DNA of 64,000 bases. Source: Rhizobium rosettiformans. Its GTDB lineage: Bacteria; Pseudomonadota; Alphaproteobacteria; Rhizobiales; Rhizobiaceae. Both the position numbers and the translations under genes were made by a program. The stretch covers positions 1,764,001-1,828,000 of the forward strand of contig NZ_CP032405.1 in the NCBI RefSeq assembly GCF_016806065.1, in the 5' to 3' direction. Below are positions 55,893 to 64,000 of the stretch, piece after piece. Numbering within the stretch: the stretch's first letter is position 1; every line of letters starts with the position of its first letter. The notes beneath the pieces were generated by a model that had not been told where the DNA came from, ran no database searches, and worked only from the letters and a program-made list of their open reading frames with translations.

Positions 55893-56948
55893 TTGAACGC
55901 AACAGAAGTGGTTTCTTCACCCTCGCGCAATGTCCGCACAACTGCGACCGACGCCAATCACTTCATTTTGACGTTCGAGAACAACAGGCTTGCGAGCGAG
56001 CTTTTTGGCCAGTTCGACCAGCATCTGAAACTTCTCGAGCAGCGCCTCCAGATCGAAGCCCGTGCCCGTGGCAATTCTGTTGCCATCACGGGCGAGTTGC
56101 AGGCCACCAACCAGGCCCGCCGCGCACTCGATTTCCTCTATGCCCGCCTGCAGAGCGGCGGATCGGTGGAAGCCTCCGACGTCGAAGGTGCCATCCGCAT
56201 GGCGGTCGCCGCAGACGACCAGCTGTCGCTTCCGACGCTGGAGCGCAAGGCGAAGCTCTCCATGGCGCAGATCTCCACGCGCAAGAAGACGATCGCGGCC
56301 CGCACCCCGACCCAGGACGCCTACATGCGCGCGCTGGAGCGGTCGGAAATGGTCTTTGGCGTGGGCCCGGCCGGTACCGGCAAGACCTATCTTGCCGTTG
56401 CCCATGCCGCCCAGCTGCTGGAGCGTGGCGTTGTCGATCGCATCGTCCTGACGCGCCCGGCCGTCGAAGCCGGTGAGCGCCTCGGCTTCCTGCCCGGCGA
56501 CATGAAGGAGAAGGTCGATCCGTATCTGCGCCCGCTCTATGATGCGCTCTACGACATGATTCCGGGCGACAAGGTGGAGCGTGCCATCACGGCCGGCGTC
56601 ATCGAAATTGCCCCGCTTGCCTTCATGCGTGGCCGCACCCTTGCTAATGCCGCGATCATCCTCGACGAGGCGCAGAACACCACCTCGATGCAGATGAAGA
56701 TGTTCCTCACCCGTCTCGGTGAAAACGGTCGCATGATCATCACCGGCGACCCGAGCCAGGTCGACCTGCCGCGCGGCGTGACGTCGGGTCTGGTTGAGGC
56801 TTTGACCGTGCTGAAGGGTGTCGAAGGCGTGTCGGTGGTCCGCTTCAAGGACACCGACGTTGTGCGTCATCCGCTTGTCGGCCGCATCGTGCAGGCCTAT
56901 GACGCAAAGTACAAGGTACAGGACGAGAGCGAGCAGAGCGAGCACTAA
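55893..56948 (+). CDS. phoH: PhoH-like ATPase (PhoL/YbeZ)
   Basis: The 351-residue protein has an N-terminal KH-like region followed by a PhoH ATPase domain with Walker A GPAGTGKTYLAVAH (near residue 155) and Walker B AIILDEAQNT. It is the YbeZ-type partner of YbeY in ribosome and RNA quality control; ybeY starts 20 bases downstream. The TTG at 55893 has AGGAG about 9 bases upstream and no better start is available. Confidence 0.92.
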   Translation: MNATEVVSSPSRNVRTTATDANHFILTFENNRLASELFGQFDQHLKLLEQRLQIEARARGNSVAITGELQATNQARRALDFLYARLQSGGSVEASDVEGAIRMAVAADDQLSLPTLERKAKLSMAQISTRKKTIAARTPTQDAYMRALERSEMVFGVGPAGTGKTYLAVAHAAQLLERGVVDRIVLTRPAVEAGERLGFLPGDMKEKVDPYLRPLYDALYDMIPGDKVERAITAGVIEIAPLAFMRGRTLANAAIILDEAQNTTSMQMKMFLTRLGENGRMIITGDPSQVDLPRGVTSGLVEALTVLKGVEGVSVVRFKDTDVVRHPLVGRIVQAYDAKYKVQDESEQSEH

Positions 56949-56968
56949 GCCCGCTCTGCGATCACACG

Positions 56969-57475
56969 ATGAGCCAGTTGGACATACAGATTGCCGTCGA
57001 GAGCGACGGTTGGGCAGATGAGACCGCGTTGGAGGCTTTAGCTCTACGCGTGCTCGGTGCGGCAGAAACCTATATCGCTACGAAAGAAGCTCAGCCCTTC
57101 CCGACGCAGCCGACAGAGGTTTCGCTCGTCTTCGGCGACGATGAGATGATCCGCGAGATCAATGCGGAATGGCGCAGCAAGGACAAGCCGACCAATGTCC
57201 TGTCCTTTCCCGCTTTCCCGCTGACCCCTGGCAAGATGCCCGGTCCGATGCTCGGCGATATCATCATCGCCCGCGAGACAGTGGAGCGTGAAGCCGTTGA
57301 TCTCGAAAAGAGTTTCGAGGATCATCTGACACACTTGATGGTTCATGGATTTCTGCATCTCTTCGGCTACGACCATATCGAAAACGATGACGCCGAAAAA
57401 ATGGAAGCGCTGGAGACTCGCATTCTGGCAGAACTTGGCCTATCTGACCCCTATGCGGGGCAGGACCCCATCTGA
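56969..57475 (+). CDS. ybeY: Endoribonuclease YbeY
   Basis: YbeY is a zinc endoribonuclease for 16S rRNA 3' maturation and 70S quality control. The 168-residue protein has the metal motif HLMVHGFLHLFGYDH (H3xH5xH) and the preceding VSLVFGDDEMIREIN segment. It lies between phoH and corC, the usual ybeZ-ybeY-ybeX order. Confidence 0.94.
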   Translation: MSQLDIQIAVESDGWADETALEALALRVLGAAETYIATKEAQPFPTQPTEVSLVFGDDEMIREINAEWRSKDKPTNVLSFPAFPLTPGKMPGPMLGDIIIARETVEREAVDLEKSFEDHLTHLMVHGFLHLFGYDHIENDDAEKMEALETRILAELGLSDPYAGQDPI

Positions 57476-57487
57476 TAGTCTGGAACA

Positions 57488-58789
57488 ATGAGCGATTTTG
57501 CAACGAAGTCGGCCCCCGAGGCCAAAGAGAGTAACGAAGGATCGTCTTCGGACGAGGGCAGTAGTCCTTACCGAGCGGAAAGCTCGGCACGCCAACATCC
57601 TTCCTTCTGGGCCCGACTGGGCCGTATTCTGAAGCCATCCTCCTCCACGAGCCTGCGCGAAGACCTAACGGTCGCCCTGAGCGCCGATGCCAGCCTCGGC
57701 GAAGCTTTCACGCCCGAAGAGCGGGCGATGCTCAACAACATCCTTCGCTTCCGTGAGGTCCGTGTCGAGGACATCATGGTCCCGCGTGTCGACATCGAAG
57801 CGGTGGATCAGAGCGTCACCATCGGCGAGTTGATGACCATTTTCGATGTGTCTGGTCGCTCGCGCATGCCCGTCTATGCCGATACGCTGGACGATCCGCG
57901 CGGCATGGTCCACATCCGCGACTTGCTCTCCTACGTCACCAAGCAGGCCCGTAGTCGCAGGCGCGTGGCTGCCAAGGCAGCCAACGGAGCAACTGGCGGC
58001 GAGAAGGCTGAAAAGACCGAAAAGGTCGAGAAGTCGGCCAAGCCGAAGATGGACTTCGATCTTGCCCGCATTGATCTGAGCAAGACGGTTGCCGAAGCCG
58101 GCATCATCCGTTCCATCCTTTTCGTGCCGCCCTCGATGCTTGCCTCCGACCTGATGAGCCGCATGCAGGCAGCCCGCACCCAGATGGCGCTCGTGATCGA
58201 CGAATATGGTGGCACGGACGGCCTCGTCAGCCACGAGGACATCGTCGAAATGGTCATCGGTGACATCGACGATGAACACGACGACGAAGAAGTCATGTTC
58301 AGCCGCGTCTCCGACGACGTCATTATCGCCGATGCGCGCGTCGAACTGGAAGAGATCGCCGAAGCGATTGGCCCGGATTTCGACATTGCCGACCGGATCG
58401 AAGACGTCGACACGTTGGGTGGTCTGATCTTCTCGGCGCTCGGACGCATTCCGGCGCGTGGCGAAGTCGTGCAGGCAATGCCCGGTTTCGAATTCCATAT
58501 TCTGGATGCGGATCCCCGGCGCATCAAGCGCGTCCGGATCGGCCGCAAGCGCGCCGGCGCCCGCCGTCGTTCGACGACCAAGGGTGATGTTGAGGTCCGT
58601 GCGGACGAGGCTGCCGAGGCAAAGGCCCCGAAGGCCTCCGCGCCCGCATCGGGTGAGACTGCGGCAAAGCCGCGGACAAGGGCTCCTGCCAAGCCGCGCG
58701 CACCGAAGGTCGAAACACCACCCGCCGCCGAGCCGGCCCCGGAAGCCCCGGTGACCGAGATGGAAAGCGCCGAGCGATCGTCAGCCTGA
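57488..58789 (+). CDS. corC: Hemolysin-family CBS domain protein (CorC/YbeX)
   Basis: The 433-residue protein is a CorC/YbeX-type protein with two CBS repeats (about 95-155 and 205-265) and a CorC_HlyC domain (about 275-355); the DUF21 membrane domain of larger homologues is absent. A Lys/Glu-rich insert (about 155-195) splits the first CBS region, and the last 75 residues are low-complexity Ala, Pro and Lys. It is tied to magnesium export or to ribosome quality control with YbeY. Confidence 0.88.
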   Translation: MSDFATKSAPEAKESNEGSSSDEGSSPYRAESSARQHPSFWARLGRILKPSSSTSLREDLTVALSADASLGEAFTPEERAMLNNILRFREVRVEDIMVPRVDIEAVDQSVTIGELMTIFDVSGRSRMPVYADTLDDPRGMVHIRDLLSYVTKQARSRRRVAAKAANGATGGEKAEKTEKVEKSAKPKMDFDLARIDLSKTVAEAGIIRSILFVPPSMLASDLMSRMQAARTQMALVIDEYGGTDGLVSHEDIVEMVIGDIDDEHDDEEVMFSRVSDDVIIADARVELEEIAEAIGPDFDIADRIEDVDTLGGLIFSALGRIPARGEVVQAMPGFEFHILDADPRRIKRVRIGRKRAGARRRSTTKGDVEVRADEAAEAKAPKASAPASGETAAKPRTRAPAKPRAPKVETPPAAEPAPEAPVTEMESAERSSA

Positions 58790-58878
58790 CGGTCGCCATC
58801 CTCAGCGCCGAAAACCGCGACATGGCCTCCGTTTTTTGGGAGACTGCCCGCGATTGATTCGGGGCAAAAGGGGTGGAC

Positions 58879-60468
58879 ATGCAGGCTTTGGCAACGAGGA
58901 TCCTGCTGTTGTGGGGGCTGAGGCGGGCGGGGCTCGCGGTTCTCGCAGGCGCAATCGGGGCGCTCGCCCTTCCGCCCTTCGACATCTTCGCGTCGATGTT
59001 CATCTCCTTCACGCTGCTGGTCTGGCTGCTGGACGGCGCGACCGGCAATGCGGAAACCGGCAGGGCAGGGCTGTCGTCCTCCTTTTGGACGGGCTGGCTC
59101 TTTGGCCTCGGCTATTTTGTCTGCGGCCTCTGGTGGCTCGGAAATGCCCTGCTTCTGGAAGCGGATGAATTCGCCTGGGCAATTCCGCTGGCGGTACTCG
59201 GCCTGCCCGCCGTGCTCGCGATCTTCTACGGACTGGCCACGATGCTTGCGCGTCTCGTCTGGTCGGACGGGATGGGCCGCATTGCAGCACTTGCTGCCGC
59301 CTTCGGTCTTGCCGAGTGGCTGCGCAGCTTTGTCGCGACCGGTTTCCCCTGGAATGCGATCGGCTATGCCGCCATGCCGGTCCCCCTGATGATGCAGTCG
59401 AGCCATGTGCTCGGCGTCCTCGCCATCACACCGCTGGCCGTTTTCGTCTTTTCTGCTCCAGCACTCCTCGGCACGCGTCGAGGCGCGTGGCCCGGCCTGC
59501 TTTTGGCCGCGAGCCTGCTCAGCGCTCATCTGGGCTATGGCGCCTATCGCCTCTATGTCGCGCCGGTGGCGGCAACGGATCAGACGCTCACTGTCCGCCT
59601 CGTGCAGCCATCGATCGATCAGTCGCAAAAGATGGAGAACACCGACCGCATCGGCATCTTCGAGAAGCATTTGGCGCTGACGGCAGCCCCACCCGAGGAA
59701 GGCAAGCCCCGGCCGGATGTGATCGTCTGGCCGGAAACCTCCGTCCCCTTCATCCTGACGGAAAACCCCGATGCTCTGGCGCGGATCGGAGATGTACTCC
59801 AGGACGGGCAGATCCTGCTGACCGGCGCCGTCCGGGCGGAAGAACGTGGCGCGGGCCAGATGCCGCTCTATTACAATTCCGTCTACATGATCGACGACAA
59901 GGGACAGATCCTCGCCGCGAGCGACAAGGTCCATCTCACGCCCTTCGGCGAATACGTGCCTTATGAGGGCCTGTTGCGGGAATTCGGGATCGAGGAGTTG
60001 ATCAGCCTGCCCGGCGGCTTCACCGCAGCCTCCAGCCGCACGCCATTGAAGCTTCCTTCAGGCCTCGGTCTCTATCCGTTGATCTGCTATGAAGCGATCT
60101 TTCCGGCGGAAATTGCGCCTGATCTGGCCGGCGCCAGTGTCATCCTGAACGTCACCAATGACGCCTGGTTCGGCGCAACCCCGGGCCCCTATCAGCATTT
60201 CCTGCAGACCCGCTTGCGTGCAGTTGAGACTGGCGCGCCGCTGATCCGTGTGGCCAATAACGGCATTTCCGCCGTTGTCGACCCCTATGGACGCGTTATT
60301 GAGGGACTTTCCCTTGATGCTGTCGGTGCCGCTGATGCAACCTTCGGTGTAGCATCTGTTCCGGAACGGAGCGGCTACAACCATAATTTAAACTTATGGT
60401 TGGTATTGGTGTCCATGACCCTGGTCGCCGTAGTTTCTAGTCTGGGTTTTATTAGGCGGACGAATTGA
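58879..60468 (+). CDS. lnt: Apolipoprotein N-acyltransferase
   Basis: Lnt adds the third acyl chain to lipoproteins in the inner membrane, downstream of LspA. The 529-residue protein has about six N-terminal membrane helices and a nitrilase domain with the catalytic triad in VWPETSVPF (Glu), SDKVHLTPFGEYVP (Lys) and LICYEAIFP (Cys). The ATG at 58879 has GGGG upstream; a GTG at 58873 is an alternative. Confidence 0.93.
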   Translation: MQALATRILLLWGLRRAGLAVLAGAIGALALPPFDIFASMFISFTLLVWLLDGATGNAETGRAGLSSSFWTGWLFGLGYFVCGLWWLGNALLLEADEFAWAIPLAVLGLPAVLAIFYGLATMLARLVWSDGMGRIAALAAAFGLAEWLRSFVATGFPWNAIGYAAMPVPLMMQSSHVLGVLAITPLAVFVFSAPALLGTRRGAWPGLLLAASLLSAHLGYGAYRLYVAPVAATDQTLTVRLVQPSIDQSQKMENTDRIGIFEKHLALTAAPPEEGKPRPDVIVWPETSVPFILTENPDALARIGDVLQDGQILLTGAVRAEERGAGQMPLYYNSVYMIDDKGQILAASDKVHLTPFGEYVPYEGLLREFGIEELISLPGGFTAASSRTPLKLPSGLGLYPLICYEAIFPAEIAPDLAGASVILNVTNDAWFGATPGPYQHFLQTRLRAVETGAPLIRVANNGISAVVDPYGRVIEGLSLDAVGAADATFGVASVPERSGYNHNLNLWLVLVSMTLVAVVSSLGFIRRTN

Positions 60469-60616
60469 CCAAAAACCCCTAAAATTGCATAGTGGCTCAG
60501 ACCGATAATCTGCAAGTATGCTGGAAAATGATCAATGGCGAGCACAACGTCTCGTTTTGGTTTGGCGGGTATGGGGTTATGGTCGCAACGCCAACAATTT
60601 TGTCAGGACGACATTA

Positions 60617-61033
60617 ATGATCGAGAACAAGAAGAAGCCGAACCCGATTGACATCCATGTCGGAAGCCGGATTCGCCTTCGTCGTACAATGCTGGGCATG
60701 AGCCAGGAGAAGCTGGGCGAGAGCCTGGGCATCACCTTCCAGCAGATCCAGAAGTATGAAAAGGGCACCAATCGCGTTGGCGCGAGCCGCCTTCAGAACA
60801 TCTCCAATATTCTGACTGTGCCGGTATCCTTCTTCTTCGAAGATGCGCCGGGCGATCAGCCGTCGAACTCGGGCATGGCTGAAGCCTCCAGCTCGAATTA
60901 TGTCGTTGACTTCCTGTCGTCCTCCGAAGGCCTGCAGCTCAACCGCGCCTTCGTGAAGATCGGCGACGCCAAGGTCCGTCGCAAGATTGTCGATCTGGTC
61001 AAGGCTCTGGCGGCCGAAGCTGACAGCGAGTGA
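60617..61033 (+). CDS. praR: XRE-family transcriptional regulator (PraR-like)
   Basis: The 138-residue protein has an N-terminal helix-turn-helix (RIRLRRTMLGMSQEKLGESLGITFQQIQKYEKGTNRV, about 15-55) and a longer C-terminal region than lambda Cro types. It closely resembles rhizobial PraR, which represses biofilm and attachment genes. Rhizobial genomes carry praR next to metK. The ATG at 60617 follows GGACG; an open frame to 60518 is not conserved. Confidence 0.85.
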   Translation: MIENKKKPNPIDIHVGSRIRLRRTMLGMSQEKLGESLGITFQQIQKYEKGTNRVGASRLQNISNILTVPVSFFFEDAPGDQPSNSGMAEASSSNYVVDFLSSSEGLQLNRAFVKIGDAKVRRKIVDLVKALAAEADSE

Positions 61034-61058
61034 ACTCAGATACACGCCTGACAAAGAG

Positions 61059-61082
61059 AGCGGCCGCAGGGTCGCTTTTTTT
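61059..61082 (+). terminator. Intrinsic terminator after praR
   Basis: AGCGGCC and GGTCGCT form a 7-bp stem with one G-T wobble and a 4-nt loop, followed by seven T residues. It separates the praR transcript from metK. Confidence 0.85.
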
Positions 61083-61107
61083 GTGTCCGCAGAAGGAAAA
61101 ATTTACT

Positions 61108-61129
61108 CACATAAAGATATATTTATGTG
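61108..61129. promoter_or_regulatory. Perfect 8-bp dyad upstream of metK
   Basis: CACATAAA and TTTATGTG flank the spacer GATATA, a perfect inverted repeat 71 bases before the metK start and just after the praR terminator. Its symmetry and AT-rich core suggest a dimeric repressor site. ArsR-type regulators of SAM and SAH metabolism are known in proteobacteria and are the obvious candidates. Confidence 0.5.
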
Positions 61130-61199
61130 GTTGTGTCCTTGTCATCGGGTTTCGAACTGAGTAACGATGCCCGCCATCCATACTTTGAGGGGAATCCCG

Positions 61200-62438
61200 A
61201 TGCGTGCGAATTACCTATTTACCAGCGAGTCCGTATCCGAAGGTCATCCGGACAAGGTTTGTGACCGAATCTCCGACGAAATCGTCGACCTCGTGTATCG
61301 CGAAGCCGCCAAGACCGGCGTTGATCCCTGGACCGTACGCATCGCCTGCGAAACGCTTGCCACCACCAACCGTGTCGTCATCGCCGGTGAGGTCCGCCTT
61401 CCGCCGAGCCTGATGAAGACCGACAAGAATGGCAACGAGGTCATCAACCCCGCCAAGTTCAAGTCCGCCGCCCGCAAGGCGATCCGCGATATCGGCTACG
61501 AGCAGGACGGCTTCCACTGGAAGACGGCCAAGATCGATGTGCTCCTGCATTCGCAGTCCGCCCACATCGCCCAGGGCGTCGACAAGGCTGCCGACAGCTC
61601 CAACAGCGAAGGCGCTGGCGACCAGGGCATCATGTTCGGTTATGCCTGCAAGGAGACGCCGGACCTGATGCCGGCCCCGATCTATTATTCGCACAAGATT
61701 CTGCAGACACTCTCCACCGCCCGCAAGAAGGGCGAGGGTGATGTCGGCAAGCTCGGCCCTGACGCCAAGAGCCAGGTCACAGTCCGTTACGTCGACGGAA
61801 AGCCGGCCGAAGCGACCTCGATCGTTCTTTCCACCCAGCATCTCGACGAAAGCTGGGATTCCAAGAAGGTCCGCCAGGTTGTCGAGCCCTTCATCCGCGA
61901 AGCCTTGGGCGAATTGAAGATCGCCGATGATTGCGCCTGGTACATCAACCCGACCGGCAAGTTCGTCATCGGCGGTCCGGATGGTGACGCGGGCCTCACA
62001 GGCCGCAAGATCATCGTCGACACCTATGGCGGCGCAGCCCCCCATGGCGGTGGCGCCTTCTCGGGCAAGGACACGACCAAGGTTGACCGCTCGGCCGCTT
62101 ACGCTGCCCGCTACCTCGCCAAGAACGTCGTCGCTGCCGGTCTCGCCGAGCGCTGCACGATCCAGATCTCCTATGCCATCGGCATTGCCCAGCCGCTGTC
62201 GATCTATGTCGACCTGCATGGCACCGGCAAGGTGACCGAGGACGAGGTCGAGGCTGGCATCCGCAAGGTGATGGATTTGTCCCCGTCGGGCATCCGCCGC
62301 CATCTTGACCTGAACAAGCCGATCTATGCTAAGACGTCGGCCTACGGCCATTTCGGCCGAAAGGCTGGCCGTGACGGTTCCTTCTCCTGGGAGAAGCTGG
62401 ATCTGGTCAAGCCGCTCAAGGATGCGATCAAGGCTTGA
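61200..62438 (+). CDS. metK: S-adenosylmethionine synthase
   Basis: MetK makes SAM from methionine and ATP. The 412-residue protein has [13 protein letters not shown] (ATP site), the [12 protein letters not shown] signature and the phosphate loop [23 protein letters not shown]. The ATG at 61200 has GAGGGG upstream; the open frame to 61167 is not conserved. It is followed after 5 bases by trmB, whose SAM donor it supplies. Confidence 0.95.
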   Translation: MRANYLFTSESVSEGHPDKVCDRISDEIVDLVYREAAKTGVDPWTVRIACETLATTNRVVIAGEVRLPPSLMKTDKNGNEVINPAKFKSAARKAIRDIGYEQDGFHWKTAKIDVLLHSQSAHIAQGVDKAADSSNSEGAGDQGIMFGYACKETPDLMPAPIYYSHKILQTLSTARKKGEGDVGKLGPDAKSQVTVRYVDGKPAEATSIVLSTQHLDESWDSKKVRQVVEPFIREALGELKIADDCAWYINPTGKFVIGGPDGDAGLTGRKIIVDTYGGAAPHGGGAFSGKDTTKVDRSAAYAARYLAKNVVAAGLAERCTIQISYAIGIAQPLSIYVDLHGTGKVTEDEVEAGIRKVMDLSPSGIRRHLDLNKPIYAKTSAYGHFGRKAGRDGSFSWEKLDLVKPLKDAIKA

Positions 62439-62443
62439 TCTGA

Positions 62444-63145
62444 ATGACGGAACAGGAACGCAGGACGAGGTCGACCGAAGCTTTCTTCGGTCGACGCAAG
62501 GGCAAGCCGTTGCGCGAGCAACAGGTCGAGCGCATGGAAACCGTCCTGCCGGAGCTGAAGGTCGACCTCGCATCCGCGGTGCCGGCCGACCTCAAGTCGC
62601 TCTTCGCTGTTCCCGTCGACAAGATCCGTCTGGAAATCGGTTTCGGCGGCGGTGAGCATCTGGTTCACCGCGCCCGCACCAATCCCACCACAGGCTTCAT
62701 CGGCGTCGAGCCCTTCGTCAATTCCATGGCGAAACTGCTCGCGGTCGTGGAGGTTGAGGGTTTGAAGAACATCCGCGTCTACGACGATGATGCGACACAA
62801 TTGCTGGACTGGCTGCCGGAAGGCCAGATCGATCAGATCGATCTCCTCTACGCCGATCCCTGGCCCAAGAAAAAGCACTGGAAGCGTCGTTTCGTCTCGC
62901 AGGTCAACCTGCAGCGTTTCCACAAGGTGCTGAAGCCGGAAGGCATTTTCTGCTTCGCCTCCGACATCGATACTTATGTCAATTGGACGCTGCAGCACTG
63001 CCGCGATCATGGTGGGTTCGAGTGGCTGGCCCGCAATGCGAGCGACTGGCTCACGCCCTATGAGGGCTGGCCGGGGACGCGCTACGAAGCCAAGGCCCGA
63101 CGTGAAGGCCGGTCATCGGCCTATCTCACATTTCGCAAGCGCTGA
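62444..63145 (+). CDS. trmB: tRNA (guanine-N7-)-methyltransferase
   Basis: TrmB makes m7G46 in tRNA using SAM. The 233-residue protein has the SAM site [17 protein letters not shown] and the catalytic-region motif [18 protein letters not shown]. Length is standard. It lies 5 bases after metK, so the pair is a metK-trmB operon, as in other alphaproteobacteria. Confidence 0.94.
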   Translation: MTEQERRTRSTEAFFGRRKGKPLREQQVERMETVLPELKVDLASAVPADLKSLFAVPVDKIRLEIGFGGGEHLVHRARTNPTTGFIGVEPFVNSMAKLLAVVEVEGLKNIRVYDDDATQLLDWLPEGQIDQIDLLYADPWPKKKHWKRRFVSQVNLQRFHKVLKPEGIFCFASDIDTYVNWTLQHCRDHGGFEWLARNASDWLTPYEGWPGTRYEAKARREGRSSAYLTFRKR

Positions 63146-63167
63146 TTCGCATCTCTGAGATGTCAGG

Positions 63168-63193
63168 TTCGCTGCACCTGTTAGTGCAGCGAA
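63168..63193. repeat. 10-bp hairpin across the DUF1150 stop codon
   Basis: TTCGCTGCAC and GTGCAGCGAA form a perfect 10-bp stem with a 6-nt loop. The stop codon of the DUF1150 gene lies in the loop and its last codons in one arm. It also lies 22 bases after trmB, so it may serve as a 3' end signal for both convergent genes, though neither side has a T run. Confidence 0.55.
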
Positions 63194-63438
63194 ACGGTCT
63201 TCAGGTCGTCTTCCGCTGCCTTGAAAAAGGTGCTGGACCGGTTGTCTGTGAGCAGGATCGGCGTGCCGTCTGCGGCAAACAACGCCCACAGATCCAGGGT
63301 TGGATCGATTTCCGGAGCTTCCGGAAAGCAGCGGGACACTTCGTCCGATTTCATCTTCCTGATATAGCCCACTTCGCCGGCGCCGAGATGCGCCAGTTCG
63401 GATTTCGTCAGGCTGGATGAGGCTTCTTTGAGTAACAT
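63181..63438 (-). CDS. DUF1150 family protein
   Basis: The 85-residue protein matches the alphaproteobacterial DUF1150 family, with the phrase YIRKMKSDEVSRCFP and the C-terminal ILLTDNRSSTFFKAAEDDL. Members are almost always encoded beside Hsp20, as here (49 bases downstream), so it is likely a heat-shock co-factor, but no function is established. A hairpin spans its stop codon. Confidence 0.8.
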   Translation of the reverse strand: MLLKEASSSLTKSELAHLGAGEVGYIRKMKSDEVSRCFPEAPEIDPTLDLWALFAADGTPILLTDNRSSTFFKAAEDDLKTVSLH

Positions 63439-63487
63439 TCCGATCCTCCGCGTATGAGGGAGAGGCGGCCGAACATTGCCGCGAACT

Positions 63488-63910
63488 TCATTCTGCGGTG
63501 GAGATGTTAATTTTCCTTACCAGATGCACGGGATCATGCCGGATGATCTCGATTGCGAGAAGCCCGTTTCTAAGCGAGGCACCGGTCACTTCCATACCGT
63601 CTTCTATGGCAAAGACCCGCTGGAACTGACGTGAGGCAATGCCGCGGAAGAGATAGTCTGCCTCCTCGCGTTCTACCTGCTTGCCCCGAATCACGAGTTG
63701 ATTGGCTTCCACGCTGACATCGAGTTCGTTCTCGGCAAAACCAGCTACTGCCAGCGTGACGCGCAACCGTTCTGCCCCCTTCTGCGGCGCGAGCCGCTCA
63801 ATGTCGTAGGGCGGGTATCCGTCGCTGCCGCGCGGGCGCCGGAAGGCGCTGCCGTCGCCAGTGTCGAAGGTAATGAGAAAGGCTTCGGTTGGCAGTCTGT
63901 TGCGTGTCAT
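63488..63910 (-). CDS. Hsp20 family small heat shock protein
   Basis: The 140-residue protein has an alpha-crystallin domain (about 35-135) with YDIERLA, VTLAVAGFAENELDVSVEANQLVIRGKQ and the LRNGLLAIEI strand close to the IbpA type. Small heat shock proteins hold unfolding clients until DnaK acts. An RpoH-like promoter lies 46 bases upstream. It leads a two-gene unit with DUF1150. Confidence 0.9.
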   Translation of the reverse strand: MTRNRLPTEAFLITFDTGDGSAFRRPRGSDGYPPYDIERLAPQKGAERLRVTLAVAGFAENELDVSVEANQLVIRGKQVEREEADYLFRGIASRQFQRVFAIEDGMEVTGASLRNGLLAIEIIRHDPVHLVRKINISTAE

Positions 63911-63955
63911 TTCATTCCCTCGTTCAGTCCTGCGGGGACTGTCCGTCCAAGCCGA

Positions 63956-63984
63956 ATATGGGAAATCGCGCGCGCCCCGACAAG
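63956..63984 (-). promoter_or_regulatory. RpoH-type promoter for the Hsp20-DUF1150 unit
   Basis: On the reverse strand CTTGTC (63984-63979) is followed after 16 bases by CCCATAT (63962-63956), matching the heat-shock consensus CTTGAAA-N11/16-CCCCATNT allowing for shifted boundaries. It sits 46 bases before the hsp20 start. A hairpin, CAGTCC-TGCGG-GGACTG, lies in the short leader at 63926-63942. Confidence 0.55.
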
Positions 63985-64000
63985 CACTGTCTTGCTTGAC

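Noticed and set aside
57931..59934. A 667-codon open frame on the reverse strand across corC and lnt
   Set aside because: It lies wholly antisense to two well-supported genes, is low-complexity and Arg/Ser-rich, and shows no family similarity; it is a by-product of high GC content.
61034..61199. A SAM riboswitch before metK
   Set aside because: The region does not match the SAM-II or SAM/SAH consensus that I know; a terminator and a dyad operator explain the visible structure.
63911..63955. A ROSE-type RNA thermometer before hsp20
   Set aside because: The leader from the RpoH-like promoter is only about 40 nt, too short for ROSE, and the hairpin at 63926-63942 does not cover the ribosome site.
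1..64000. CRISPR arrays, tRNA or rRNA genes, insertion sequences, prophage
   Set aside because: Reading gaps and coding regions showed no spaced direct repeats, no transposase or integrase and no recognisable tRNA or rRNA; a tRNAscan-SE run would settle the tRNA question.

Overview
The window is a gene-dense, GC-rich stretch of alphaproteobacterial chromosome, most likely from the Rhizobiaceae (Rhizobium/Agrobacterium group). The pointers are gene order and family content: mutM, enoyl-CoA hydratase, rpsT and dnaA together; rph and hrcA-grpE divergent; lptC-lptA-lptB-rpoN-hpf-ptsN in one run; mutS-glnD-murJ-trpS in one run; tsaB-rimI-fur-olsA-miaB-phoH-ybeY-corC-lnt-praR-metK-trmB in one run; plus ornithine-lipid genes, a two-domain NADP-malic enzyme and a DUF1150/Hsp20 pair. 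No rRNA, tRNA, CRISPR array, insertion sequence or prophage gene was seen. This is conserved core genome with a few accessory spots.

Layout. 1-9.1 kb: a cut-off sensor kinase, cysK, two divergent LysE-type exporters, a GNAT enzyme with dut, prfC, a HAD phosphatase, thiD behind a TPP riboswitch, a GFA-type zinc protein and a pirin. 9.3-17.3 kb: a class II amidotransferase, a YjbR protein with coaBC, a three-gene phosphorelay (CHASE3 kinase, lone receiver, receiver-HisKA_2 kinase) behind an EcfG-like promoter, then ubiE-ubiB. 17.4-21.9 kb: mutM, enoyl-CoA hydratase, rpsT, an 811-bp gap and dnaA. 22-28 kb: a leftward rph-VOC-rdgB-hemW-methyltransferase run and rightward hrcA and grpE. 28-33 kb: ptsN, hpf, rpoN and the lpt transport genes, all leftward. 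33-41 kb: ihfB, lapA, two RNA methyltransferase-like genes, lspA, olsB, a small unknown gene divergent from a LysR regulator, and the malic enzyme. 41-64 kb: mostly rightward DNA repair, nitrogen sensing, cell wall, translation, lipid and tRNA modification genes, ending with a leftward Hsp20/DUF1150 pair.

How the genes work together. Several sets share a pathway: UbiE and UbiB (ubiquinone); LptC/A/B (LPS export); OlsB and OlsA (ornithine lipid); LspA and Lnt (lipoprotein maturation); TsaB, MiaB, TrmB and the TrmH/RlmI-like enzymes (RNA modification); PtsN, RpoN and GlnD (nitrogen/PTS-Ntr control); HrcA, GrpE and Hsp20 (heat shock); CysK and MetK (sulfur amino acids). Regulation is the more informative layer: a TPP riboswitch, an EcfG-type stress promoter, two RpoH-type promoters, a dense cluster of CcrM (GANTC) sites upstream of dnaA, a perfect palindrome before metK, an Irr-like box before nfuA and a LysR-type operator between a LysR gene and an unknown small gene. 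I found no clearly new multi-gene system; the best leads are regulatory.
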